The notes under the pieces were generated by a model. That model saw nothing but the letters and a program-made list of their open reading frames with translations. It searched no databases and was not told where the DNA came from. A stretch of 49,206 bases of DNA, taken from NCBI RefSeq assembly GCF_003346515.1, contig NZ_QQNA01000023.1, positions 1-49,206 of the forward strand. The letters run 5' to 3'. This document shows positions 24,965-32,627 of the stretch, in pieces. The DNA is from Streptomyces corynorhini. Lineage in GTDB: Bacteria > Actinomycetota > Actinomycetes > Streptomycetales > Streptomycetaceae. Every line of letters starts with the position of its first letter. Positions within the stretch are counted from its first letter, which is position 1. The position numbers and the translations under genes were made by a program.

Positions 24965-26973
24965 GCGGGAACCTCCAGGGGGTCGAGCTTGTTGGCTTTA
25001 CGGATCTCGTCGACGATACGACCGATGATCTCGGTGATCCCGAAGTCCTTCGGGGTGAAGACGGCCGCGACTCCGGCCGACCGCAGCAGCGCCGCGTCCG
25101 CGTTCGGGATGATCCCGCCGACGATCACCGGCAGTTCGCCCGCGCCCGCCTCGCGCAGCCGTACGAGCACATCGGGCACCAGCGCGGTGTGCGAGCCCGA
25201 CAGGATCGACAGCCCCACGCAGTGCACGTCCTCGGCCAGCGCCGCGCCCACGATCTGTTCCGGCGTCAGCCTGATGCCCTGGTAGACCACCTCGAAGCCG
25301 GCGTCCCTGGCGCGGACCGCGATCTGCTCGGCGCCGTTGGAGTGCCCATCGAGTCCCGGCTTGCCGACCAGCAGCCGCAGCCGTCCCGTGTCCAGCTCCC
25401 GGGCCGTACGGGACACCTTCGCGCGTACGGCGGCCAGCGGGCTGCCCGCCTCCGCGGGCACCGCCACCGGCGCGCCGCCCACGCCCGTCGGGGCGCGGAA
25501 CTCGCCGAACACGTCGCGCAGCGCCCAGGACCACTCGCCGGTGGTCACCCCGGCCCGCGCGCACTCCACGGTGGCGGCCATCAGATTGCCGGTGCCGGCG
25601 GCGGTCCGCTTCAGCGCGGCCAGCGCCTCGGCGGCCCTGGGCTCGTCCCGGGAGTCGCGCCACTCGTGCAGGGCGGCCACCACCCGGGCCTCGTTGGCGG
25701 GATCGACCGTCATGATCGCGGTGTCGAGATCCGCGGTCAGCGGACTGGGCTCGGTCGACTCGTAGCAGTTCACCCCGACGACCTTCTCCGCGCCGGACTC
25801 GATCCCGGCCCGGCGCTCGGCGTGCGCCGAGACCAGCCGCGACTTGAGATAGCCGGACTCGACGGCCGCCATCACACCGCCCATCTCCTCGATCCGGCCG
25901 ATCTCCTCGAACGCCTCGGTGACCAGGGCCGCCACCTTCTCCTCCACGACACGCGAGCCCTCGAAGAGGTCCGCGTACTCCAGCAGATCGCTCTCGTGCG
26001 CCAGGACCTGCTGGATACGCAGCGACCACTGCTGGTCCCAGGGCCGGGGCAGCCCCAGCGCCTCGTTCCAAGCGGGCAGCTGCACCGCGCGGGCGCGGGC
26101 GTCCTTGGAGAGCGTCACGGCGAGCATCTCCAGCACGATCCGCTGGACGTTGTTCTCCGGCTGCGCCTCGGTGAGCCCGAGCGAGTTGACCTGGACGCCG
26201 TAGCGGAAGCGGCGCTGCCCCGCGTCCTCGATCCCGTACCGCTCCCGGGTGATCCGGTCCCAGACGCGCGAGAAGGCGCGCATCTTGCACATCTCCTCGA
26301 CGAACCGCACGCCCGCGTTGACGAAGAAGGAGATCCGCCCGACCACCTCGCCCCGGCGCTCCTCGGGGATCCGGCCCGACGCGAACACCGCGTCGAGTAC
26401 GGCGATCGCGGTGGACATCGCGTAGGCGATCTCCTGGACGGGGGTCGCCCCCGCCTCCTGGAGGTGGTAGCTGCAGATGTTGATCGGGTTCCACTTGGGG
26501 AGGCGGGCGACCGTATAGGTGATCATGTCGGTGGTCAGCCGCAGGCTCGGCACGGGCGGGAAGACATGGGTGCCGCGCGACAGGTACTCCTTGACGATGT
26601 CGTTCTGCGTCGTCCCCCGGAGCTTGCCGGGATCGGCGCCCTGCTCCTCCGCGACCACCTGATAGAGCGCCAGCAGCCACATGGCGGTGGCGTTGATGGT
26701 CATCGAGGTGTTGGTGCGCTCCAGCGGGATGTCCCGGAACAGCCGCCGCATGTCGCCGAGGTGCGAGACGGGCACCCCGACCCGGCCCACCTCGCCGCGC
26801 GCGAGGACGTGGTCCGGGTCGTAGCCGGTCTGGGTGGGCAGGTCGAACGCGACCGAGAGCCCCGTCTGGCCCTTGGCCAGGTTGCGGCGGTACAGCTCGT
26901 TGGACGCCTCGGCGGTCGAGTGACCGGCGTACGTCCGCATCAGCCAGGGACGGTCCTTGTGGCGGTCGGTCAC
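24961..26973 (-). CDS. ecm: Coenzyme B12-dependent ethylmalonyl-CoA mutase (MeaA)
   Basis: 670 residues, single-polypeptide acyl-CoA mutase. The TIM-barrel half begins RPWLMRTYAGHSTAEASNEL and has GLSVAFDLPTQTGYDPD and TNTSMTINATAMWLLALYQV. The B12 domain near residue 540 has GKPGLDGHSNGAEQ, giving the DxHxxG cobalt ligand motif, followed by the GLSILSGSHT loop and GGIIPNADA. It rearranges ethylmalonyl-CoA to methylsuccinyl-CoA; related MeaA proteins were long annotated as methylmalonyl-CoA mutase-like. The GTG start overlaps the stop of ccr (GTGA), and its ribosome site lies just after the last of the 36-bp repeats of ccr. Confidence 0.93.
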   Translation of the reverse strand: MTDRHKDRPWLMRTYAGHSTAEASNELYRRNLAKGQTGLSVAFDLPTQTGYDPDHVLARGEVGRVGVPVSHLGDMRRLFRDIPLERTNTSMTINATAMWLLALYQVVAEEQGADPGKLRGTTQNDIVKEYLSRGTHVFPPVPSLRLTTDMITYTVARLPKWNPINICSYHLQEAGATPVQEIAYAMSTAIAVLDAVFASGRIPEERRGEVVGRISFFVNAGVRFVEEMCKMRAFSRVWDRITRERYGIEDAGQRRFRYGVQVNSLGLTEAQPENNVQRIVLEMLAVTLSKDARARAVQLPAWNEALGLPRPWDQQWSLRIQQVLAHESDLLEYADLFEGSRVVEEKVAALVTEAFEEIGRIEEMGGVMAAVESGYLKSRLVSAHAERRAGIESGAEKVVGVNCYESTEPSPLTADLDTAIMTVDPANEARVVAALHEWRDSRDEPRAAEALAALKRTAAGTGNLMAATVECARAGVTTGEWSWALRDVFGEFRAPTGVGGAPVAVPAEAGSPLAAVRAKVSRTARELDTGRLRLLVGKPGLDGHSNGAEQIAVRARDAGFEVVYQGIRLTPEQIVGAALAEDVHCVGLSILSGSHTALVPDVLVRLREAGAGELPVIVGGIIPNADAALLRSAGVAAVFTPKDFGITEIIGRIVDEIRKANKLDPLEVPA

Positions 26974-28490
26974 GTCGCGCTCCCGCGGTGCTGGTCGGTC
27001 CGCTCCGCCGGGGCGTCACGGCGGTGTTGGTCGGTCCGTTCCGCCGGGGCGTCACGGCGGTGTTGGTCGGTCCGTTCCGCCGGGGCGTCACGGCGGTGTT
27101 GGTCGGTCCGTTCCGCCGGGGCGTCACGGCGGTGTTGGTCGGTCCGCTCCGCCGGGGCGTCACGGAACAGATTGATCGCGTCGAGGTGCCGGGCCCGCAG
27201 CTCCTCGTCCCGTACCCCCAGCCCCTCGCGCGGCGCCAGCGCCAGCACCCCGACCTTGCCCTGGTGGAGGTTGCGGTGCACGTCGTACGCGGCCTGGCCG
27301 GTGTCCTCCAGCGCGTACACCTTCGACAGCGTCGGATGGATCCGGCCCTTGGCGACCAGCCGGTTCGCCTCCCACGCCTCGCGGTAGTTGGCGAAGTGGG
27401 ACCCGATGATGCGCTTGAGCGACATCCACAGATAGCGGTTGTCGTACTCGTGCGTGTAGCCGGAGGTGGAGGCGCAGGTGACGACCGTGCCGCCCTTGCG
27501 GGTCACGTACACACTGGCGCCGAAGGTCTCGCGCCCCGGGTGCTCGAAGACGATGTCCACGTCCTCACCGCCCGTCAGCTCGCGGATCCGCTTGCCGAAG
27601 CGTTTCCACTCGCGCGGGTCCTGGTGGTGCTCGTCCGACCAGAACCGGTAGTCCTCGGCGGTGCGGTCGATGACCGCCTCGGCGCCCATCCGGCGGCAGA
27701 TCTCCGCCTTGCGGTCGCTGGAGACCACACAGACCGGGTTGGCGCCGCCCGCGAGCGCGAACTGCGTGGCGTACGAGCCGAGTCCACCGCTCGCGCCCCA
27801 GATCAGGACGTTGTCGCCCTGCTTCATGCCGGCGCCGTTGCGCGACACCAACTGGCGGTACGCGGTCGAGTTGACCAGACCGGGGGCCGCCGCCTCCTCC
27901 CAGCTCAGATGGGGCGCCTTGGGCATCAGCTGATTGGACTTCACCAGGGCGAGTTCGGCCAGGCCGCCGAAGTTGGTCTCGAACCCCCAGATGCGCTGCT
28001 CGGGGTCGAGCATCGTGTCGTTGTGGCCGTCGGACGACTCCAGCTCGACGGAGAGACAGTGCGCCACCACCTCGTCGCCCGGCCGCCAGGCGTTGACCCC
28101 GGGGCCGGTGCGCAGCACCACGCCCGCGAGGTCGGAGCCGATGACGTGGTACGGCAGATCGTGCCGCCGCGCCAGCTCGCTGAGCTTGCCGTACCGCTCC
28201 AGGAAGCCGAAGGTCGGCAGCGGTTCGAAGAGCGCGGTCCACACGGAGTTGTAATTCACCGAGCTGGCCATCACGGCCACGAGGGCCTCTCCCGGGCCGA
28301 GCGGGGGCACCGGCACCTCGTCGATGTGGAGCGAGGCGCGCGGATCCTTCTCCCGGCCGGGGAGGTCCGTGAACATCTCCGTCTCGTCCTTGTGCACGGT
28401 CACGGCACGGTACGCGTCGGGGACGGTCAGCGCGGCGAAGTCGGCTGACGTACTGTCCGGCGACTGGATCGCGTCCAGGATTTCCTTCAC
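26970..28490 (-). CDS. ccrA: Crotonyl-CoA carboxylase/reductase with a repetitive C-terminal extension
   Basis: 506 residues from GTG 28490. It reductively carboxylates crotonyl-CoA to ethylmalonyl-CoA with NADPH and CO2. With this start, the CO2-pocket residues known from Kitasatospora setae Ccr fall at the same numbers: Asn81 (SSVNYNSVW), Phe170 and Glu171 (WGFETNFGG), and His365 (IIGSHF). That fixes the start. The NADPH motif is WGASGGLGSYA (about 231). The normal enzyme ends just after HLDAINLF (442). Here five copies of a 12-residue unit, RDAPAERTDQHR, follow (443-502), then GSAT and a stop overlapping ecm. The core is intact, so activity is expected; the tail is probably disordered and charged. 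A promoter candidate lies about 290 bp upstream. Confidence 0.95.
   Translation of the reverse strand: MKEILDAIQSPDSTSADFAALTVPDAYRAVTVHKDETEMFTDLPGREKDPRASLHIDEVPVPPLGPGEALVAVMASSVNYNSVWTALFEPLPTFGFLERYGKLSELARRHDLPYHVIGSDLAGVVLRTGPGVNAWRPGDEVVAHCLSVELESSDGHNDTMLDPEQRIWGFETNFGGLAELALVKSNQLMPKAPHLSWEEAAAPGLVNSTAYRQLVSRNGAGMKQGDNVLIWGASGGLGSYATQFALAGGANPVCVVSSDRKAEICRRMGAEAVIDRTAEDYRFWSDEHHQDPREWKRFGKRIRELTGGEDVDIVFEHPGRETFGASVYVTRKGGTVVTCASTSGYTHEYDNRYLWMSLKRIIGSHFANYREAWEANRLVAKGRIHPTLSKVYALEDTGQAAYDVHRNLHQGKVGVLALAPREGLGVRDEELRARHLDAINLFRDAPAERTDQHRRDAPAERTDQHRRDAPAERTDQHRRDAPAERTDQHRRDAPAERTDQHRGSAT
26985..27164 (-). repeat. Five 36-bp direct tandem repeats at the 3' end of ccrA
   Basis: Five exact-length units, each encoding RDAPAERTDQHR on the minus strand. 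They differ at almost no positions: the outer two units use GAG and the middle three GAA for the glutamate, and the last unit uses CAG instead of CAA. The unit length is a multiple of 3, so copy-number change keeps both ccrA and its coupling to ecm in frame. Near-identity indicates recent expansion. Confidence 0.95.
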
Positions 28491-28771
28491 GTTGTGGCCT
28501 CCGGCGAAGCTGAGGGTGCGACGAGTACGGCTGAGGACGAGGGCGCGCGGGCGGATGGCGACGGGTCCGCCGACGGGGCGGAGGTGTGCCGTCGGTTCGG
28601 CGGACGGTGCTGACCGCGTGGTGCTGACCGCGTGGTGCGGTGCGCGTGGTGCGGTGCGCGTGGTGCGTTTCGCGCTGATCGCGCTGAGCTGTGGCGCCGG
28701 GGTGGGCGCGCGGGTGCCTGTGACGCAGGCGTCCGGACACACGAGCGGGAGGGCTTGTGGGAACAGCCGGA
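28491..28771 (-). other. Long untranslated leader of the ccrA operon, with 14-bp tandem repeats
   Basis: About 280 nt between the predicted transcription start and the ccrA GTG. 28607-28662 contains four 14-bp units, two GTGCTGACCGCGTG and two GTGCGGTGCGCGTG, then a partial fifth. The ccrA frame stays open through this leader, but residues upstream of MKEIL look non-protein-like and the conserved numbering argues against an extension. No known riboswitch pattern is recognised. Confidence 0.5.
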
Positions 28772-28778
28772 CACCCTC

Positions 28779-28807
28779 AACGTATGGCACACGGTGACAG
28801 CTGACAA
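28779..28807 (-). promoter_or_regulatory. Candidate sigma70-type promoter for the ccrA operon
   Basis: On the minus strand, -35 TTGTCA (28802-28807) and -10 TACGTT (28779-28784) are separated by exactly 17 bp. This is the best promoter-like pair in the gap between the TetR gene and ccrA. Transcription would start near 28772. Confidence 0.5.
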
Positions 28808-28820
28808 GGCACTGAGTGCC
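28808..28820 (-). promoter_or_regulatory. Candidate operator GGCACT-G-AGTGCC next to the ccrA promoter
   Basis: Perfect 6+1+6 bp dyad directly abutting the upstream edge of the predicted -35. Size and symmetry suit a TetR-type dimer, and a TetR gene lies just upstream. Whether binding would repress or activate is unclear from position alone. Confidence 0.5.
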
Positions 28821-28952
28821 AAAAATCTGTCTCAATTGACGGCTGGGTGGCACGCATGAGCGATGTCTACCGCTCGGGGTGCCGTGGATATCACTTCCGA
28901 CCCGCGGGCTGGCCGGATGGCGGCGCGGGCGGTGACGTGGTGGGGGCGGGCG

Positions 28953-29765
28953 CTACGCGCCCTTGAGGGCCTGCTTGATGGTGCGCATGACCTCGTCGAG
29001 CGGGGCGTCGGTGTGGGCCACCGCCACCACCACCTCCCCGCTGGTGCGCGCCGCGGCGGCGGGGCGGCGGGGCGTCTCGCCCATGGTGCGGCCCGCGCCG
29101 ATACCGCTGCCGAAGGTCTCGCGGACGATCGCGAAGGCGTGGTCGAGCTGTGTCTCCACATCGCCCTGGCCGTCGGCCCGCAGCCAGCGCCGCAGCACGT
29201 GGTTGTGCGCGGTGACGACGGCGGACGCCGCCACCTCCGCCAGCAGCGGATCGTCATTGCCGTCGGTGTGGTCGCGCTCGTCGAAGTGGCCCAGCAGATA
29301 GCGGGTGAACAGCCGCTCGTAGCGGGCCACCGAGGCGATCTCCGCCTCCCGCAGCGTGGGCACCTCGCGGGTGAGCTGGTAGCGGGCCACGGAGACGGCG
29401 GGGGAGCCCGCGTACATCCGCATGACTTCCTTGATGCCCCGGCAGACCGTGTCCAGCGGGTGCTCGTGCGCGGGGGCCGCGTTGAGCACCGCCTCCGCCC
29501 GTACCAGCGTGTCGTCGTGGTCCGGGAAGATCGCCTCCTCCTTGGACCTGAAGTGCCGGAAGAAGGTCCGCCGGGCGACCCCGGCCGCGGCGGCGATCTC
29601 GTCGACCGTCGTCGCCTCGTACCCCTTGGTCGCGAACAGTTCCATCGCCGCCGCCGCCAGTTCACGGCGCATCTTGAGCCGCTGAGCGGCGGCGCGGGTG
29701 CCCGCGGCGCTCTCGGGAACGTCGGACTTGCTGCTGGAGCGGGCGGACCTGGCGGGCTGGGACAT
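28953..29765 (-). CDS. TetR-family regulator, probable controller of the ethylmalonyl-CoA genes
   Basis: About 270 residues. After a Ser/Ala-rich N terminus, the helix-turn-helix region reads ELAAAAMELFATKGYEATTV, then DEIAAAAGVARRTFFRHFRS (about residues 37-80). A helical ligand domain follows, and the last 40 residues after GAGRTMGETPRRP are an extra C-terminal segment. It lies on the same strand upstream of ccrA and between ccrA and the hydroxyacyl-CoA dehydrogenase gene, so it is the natural candidate for sensing an acyl-CoA and binding the dyad at 28808. Start uncertain: ATG ending at 29765 used, with another ATG at 29783; neither has a clear ribosome site. Confidence 0.85.
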   Translation of the reverse strand: MSQPARSARSSSKSDVPESAAGTRAAAQRLKMRRELAAAAMELFATKGYEATTVDEIAAAAGVARRTFFRHFRSKEEAIFPDHDDTLVRAEAVLNAAPAHEHPLDTVCRGIKEVMRMYAGSPAVSVARYQLTREVPTLREAEIASVARYERLFTRYLLGHFDERDHTDGNDDPLLAEVAASAVVTAHNHVLRRWLRADGQGDVETQLDHAFAIVRETFGSGIGAGRTMGETPRRPAAAARTSGEVVVAVAHTDAPLDEVMRTIKQALKGA

Positions 29766-29894
29766 GAGGTGAACGTACTGCATCGGCGCCGCGCGGCGCG
29801 CCCGAGGGGGCGGCGCGGGGGACGGCCCGCGCCGCGCCCCGCTCCGTCCTTCGCGCTGCTCAGGGCCGCGCGCCACCCCGCCGGGGGGACCGGC

Positions 29895-31745
29895 TCAGCG
29901 CCGCTTGGCGTACTCCCGGAAGCCGCGTCCGCTCTTGCGTCCCAGGCAGCCCGCCGCCACCAGCTGCTCCAGCAGCGGCGCGGGGGCCAGGGAGGGGTCG
30001 CGGAACTCCTGGTGCAGCCCCCGCTCGATGGCGAGCGAGACATCGAGGCCGACCACGTCGAGCAGTTCGAAGGGGCCCATCGGATAGCCGCCGCCGAGCC
30101 GCATCGCGGCGTCGATGTCGTCCATCGTCGCGTAGTGCTCCCCGACCATCCTGACCGCGCTGTTGAGGTACGGGAACAACAGCGCGTTCACGATGAACCC
30201 GGCGCGGTCGCCGCAGTCCACCGGGTGCTTGCCGATGTCCGCGCACACCTCACGGACGGTGGCGTGGGCGCTGTCGCGGGTCAGCACCGTGCGCACCACC
30301 TCCACCAGCCGCATCGCCGGCGCCGGGTTGAAGAAGTGCATGCCGAGGACGTCCTGCGGGCGGCCGGTCGCGCGGGCGCAGGCCACCACCGGCAGCGAGG
30401 AGGTCGTCGTCGCCAGCACCGCCCCCGGCCGGCACACCGCGTCGAGCGCGGCGAACAGCCCCCGCTTGACCGCCAGGTCCTCGGCCACCGCCTCCACGGT
30501 GAGATCCACCGCGCCCAGCGCGTCGAGCGACCCGGCCGGGGCGATCCGCGTCAGCGCGGCGTCGCGGGCCTCCGGGGCGAGCCGCCCCTTCGCCACCGAG
30601 CGGTCCAGGGAGGCCGCGACCCGGGCGGCGGCGGCCGTCGCCCGCTGCCGGGTGCGGGCGGCGAGCACCACGTCGTACCCCGCCGTCGCGAAGACCTCGG
30701 CGATGCCGCTCGCCATCGTGCCGGAGCCGACGACGCCGACCGAGGCGACGGGCCGCCCCGGCGCGGTGCGCGCGGCGGGCGAGGGAGTGAGCGCGTCCGG
30801 CACCGGCGTACCGCCGCCCGGCGCCTCGTACGTGTAGAAGCCGCGCCCGGCCTTGCGCCCCGTCAGCCCGGCGTCGGTGAGCTGCCGGAGCACCGGCGCG
30901 GGCGCGTGCAGCCGGTCGTGCGACGCGGCGTGCAGCGCGTCGAGCACGGTACGGGCGGTGTCGATCCCGATCAGGTCGAGCAGCGCCAGCGGCCCCATCG
31001 GCAGCCCGCACCCCAGCCGCATCGCCGCGTCGATGTCCGCACGCGAGGCGTACCCGGACTCGTACATGGCCGCCGCCCGGTTGAGATAGCCGAACAGCAG
31101 CCCGTCCGCGACGAATCCGGGCCGGTCGCCCACGGCCACCGGTTCCTTGCCCAGCGCGCGGGCGAGCGCGGTGACCGCCGCGACCGCCTCGGGCGCGGTC
31201 AGCACCGACGACACCACCTCCACCAGCCGCATCGCGGTCGCGGGGTGGAAGAAATGCAGGCCGAGCACCCGTTCCGGATGCGCGGAACCGGCGGCCAGCC
31301 GGGTGACCGACAGCGCGTTCGTGCCGGTCGCGAGGATCGCGCCGGAGCCGACGATCCCGTCCAGCTCGCTCAGCACGCGCCGCTTGGTCTCGTACTCCTC
31401 GGGCACGACCTCGATCACCAACGGGGCCTCCGCGGCGGCCCGGAGGCCGGAGAACGTACGGAAGCGGGCGAGCGCGGTCAGCCGCTGCGCCGCGCCGAGC
31501 CCGCCGCGCGCCACCGCCCGCGCGGTCGACTCCTCCACGGCGCGCACGGCCCGCGCGGCGGCGGCCGGGTCGGGATCGATCCCGATCACCTCGCGGCCGG
31601 AGCGGGCGAGAAGCTCGGCGATGCCGGTCCCCATCGTGCCGAGACCGACGACGGCGACGGTGGGCAGGGGAAGGGTGGCGGGGACGGGGACGACGGGGCC
31701 GGGGACGGGAACGGTCGGGCCGGGGGTGTCCGTACGGATGTCCAT
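29895..31745 (-). CDS. Duplicated 3-hydroxyacyl-CoA dehydrogenase (probable 3-hydroxybutyryl-CoA dehydrogenase)
   Basis: 616 residues made of two homologous dehydrogenase units. Unit 1 (about 25-310) has NAD motif VAVVGLGTMGTGIAELLARS and LHFFHPATAMRLVEVV; unit 2 (about 330-612) has VGVVGSGTMASGIAEVFATA and MHFFNPAPAMRLVEVV. Both keep the catalytic His of HFF, and each ends with the C-terminal GPLALLDLIGID or GPFELLDVVGLD helix plus GRKAGRGFYTY or GRKSGRGFREY. It would oxidise or reduce 3-hydroxybutyryl-CoA, supplying crotonyl-CoA precursors for Ccr. The fused tandem may act as an internal dimer. ATG ending at 31745 has a ctggag site; longer open frame rejected as it enters the upstream divergent gene. 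Confidence 0.9.
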   Translation of the reverse strand: MDIRTDTPGPTVPVPGPVVPVPATLPLPTVAVVGLGTMGTGIAELLARSGREVIGIDPDPAAAARAVRAVEESTARAVARGGLGAAQRLTALARFRTFSGLRAAAEAPLVIEVVPEEYETKRRVLSELDGIVGSGAILATGTNALSVTRLAAGSAHPERVLGLHFFHPATAMRLVEVVSSVLTAPEAVAAVTALARALGKEPVAVGDRPGFVADGLLFGYLNRAAAMYESGYASRADIDAAMRLGCGLPMGPLALLDLIGIDTARTVLDALHAASHDRLHAPAPVLRQLTDAGLTGRKAGRGFYTYEAPGGGTPVPDALTPSPAARTAPGRPVASVGVVGSGTMASGIAEVFATAGYDVVLAARTRQRATAAAARVAASLDRSVAKGRLAPEARDAALTRIAPAGSLDALGAVDLTVEAVAEDLAVKRGLFAALDAVCRPGAVLATTTSSLPVVACARATGRPQDVLGMHFFNPAPAMRLVEVVRTVLTRDSAHATVREVCADIGKHPVDCGDRAGFIVNALLFPYLNSAVRMVGEHYATMDDIDAAMRLGGGYPMGPFELLDVVGLDVSLAIERGLHQEFRDPSLAPAPLLEQLVAAGCLGRKSGRGFREYAKRR

Positions 31746-32013
31746 CGGGGGACTCCAGGGGATGAGTGACGGCGGAGGGCGCGCGCGAACGGCGGCGCGG
31801 GAAAAGGGAGTCGCGGCGGGCCCTGTCCCGGGGCCACGCCGTACGACCGGTCCGGCGGGCCGGACCGGGACGGCTGCGTCACCAGGCCGTCGAATCGCGG
31901 AGATGATCCGCTCATCTGAGATTAACTGACGAGTAACGAGCGCGCCAGGGGTCTGCGGGCGTCCGGTCACTGTGTGGCGCGTCACCGTCACCGGAGTCGA
32001 TACGCTGACCCTC

Positions 32014-32595
32014 ATGGATGAGGCCGCCATGGATGAGGACTTCCGCTCACTCGCGGACCGGGTGCGGGAGGAGTCCGGCGCCTCCGCCCCGTGCGAACGG
32101 CTGATCGCCACCGAGGACACGGAGGAACTGGCCGCGGTCCTCACCGCACCCCGGCAGCCGCTGTGGGCAAGGGAGACGGCGGCCTTCCGGCTCGGCTGCG
32201 CGGGGGACCGGCGGGCCTTCGAGGCGCTGGTGCTGCTCCTCAACCACCGCGACCCCGAGCGCTGCGTCAGCGCCTCGTACGCGCTGGCCAGGCTCGGCGA
32301 CCCGCGCACGCCCCGGGCCGCCGCCGCGCTCGCGACCAACGAACTGCGCACGGCGTACGCGCTGCACCCGGTGCGGCTCCTCGCCGCACTGCGCGCCCCC
32401 GAGTCCGTACCGGCCCTGACCGCCACGCTGGGCCGCCTGCTGGCACCGGACGAGCCGCACTGGCGGGTGGCGCTGGCCTGCGTGGAGGGTCTGGGGCGGC
32501 TCGGCGACTCCCGCGCCCGCCCCGTACTCGAAGCGGCCCGCACCCACCCGAGGCTGGGCGCGGCGGCGCGGGAGGCGCTGGGCCGCCTCGCGTAA
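32014..32595 (+). CDS. HEAT-repeat adapter-like protein
   Basis: 193 residues, all helical. HEAT-like units are visible as LWARETAAFRLGCAGDRRAF followed by EALVLLL, then RCVSASYALARLGDPRTPRA, VRLLAALRAPESVPAL, and WRVALACVEGLGRLGDSRAR followed by PVLEAA. Such superhelices bind other proteins or, in bacterial lyases, phycobilin-like cofactors; nothing here indicates catalysis. Start at ATG 32014; a second ATG at 32029 is in frame. It faces the radical SAM gene tail-to-tail, 32 bp away, and is divergent from the dehydrogenase gene. Confidence 0.75.
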   Translation: MDEAAMDEDFRSLADRVREESGASAPCERLIATEDTEELAAVLTAPRQPLWARETAAFRLGCAGDRRAFEALVLLLNHRDPERCVSASYALARLGDPRTPRAAAALATNELRTAYALHPVRLLAALRAPESVPALTATLGRLLAPDEPHWRVALACVEGLGRLGDSRARPVLEAARTHPRLGAAAREALGRLA

Positions 32596-32627
32596 CGCGT
32601 CTCGCGCGCGGTGAGCGGGCCGCCGTC

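Noticed and set aside
24998..27163. 721-codon minus-strand frame whose start is the repeated TPRRNGPTNTAV
   Set aside because: It is the out-of-frame reading of the 36-bp repeats and of ecm; the B12-mutase motifs are in the ecm frame.
26957..28448. Plus-strand frames through the 36-bp repeats (VGPFRRGVTAVL repeats)
   Set aside because: The repeat is open in several frames because the unit is 36 bp; only the minus-strand ccrA frame continues into a known enzyme.
28491..28853. N-terminal extension of Ccr starting at 28853
   Set aside because: With GTG 28490 the CO2-site residues take their canonical numbers (81, 170, 171, 365); the extension is Arg/Thr/Ala-rich and contains the candidate promoter.
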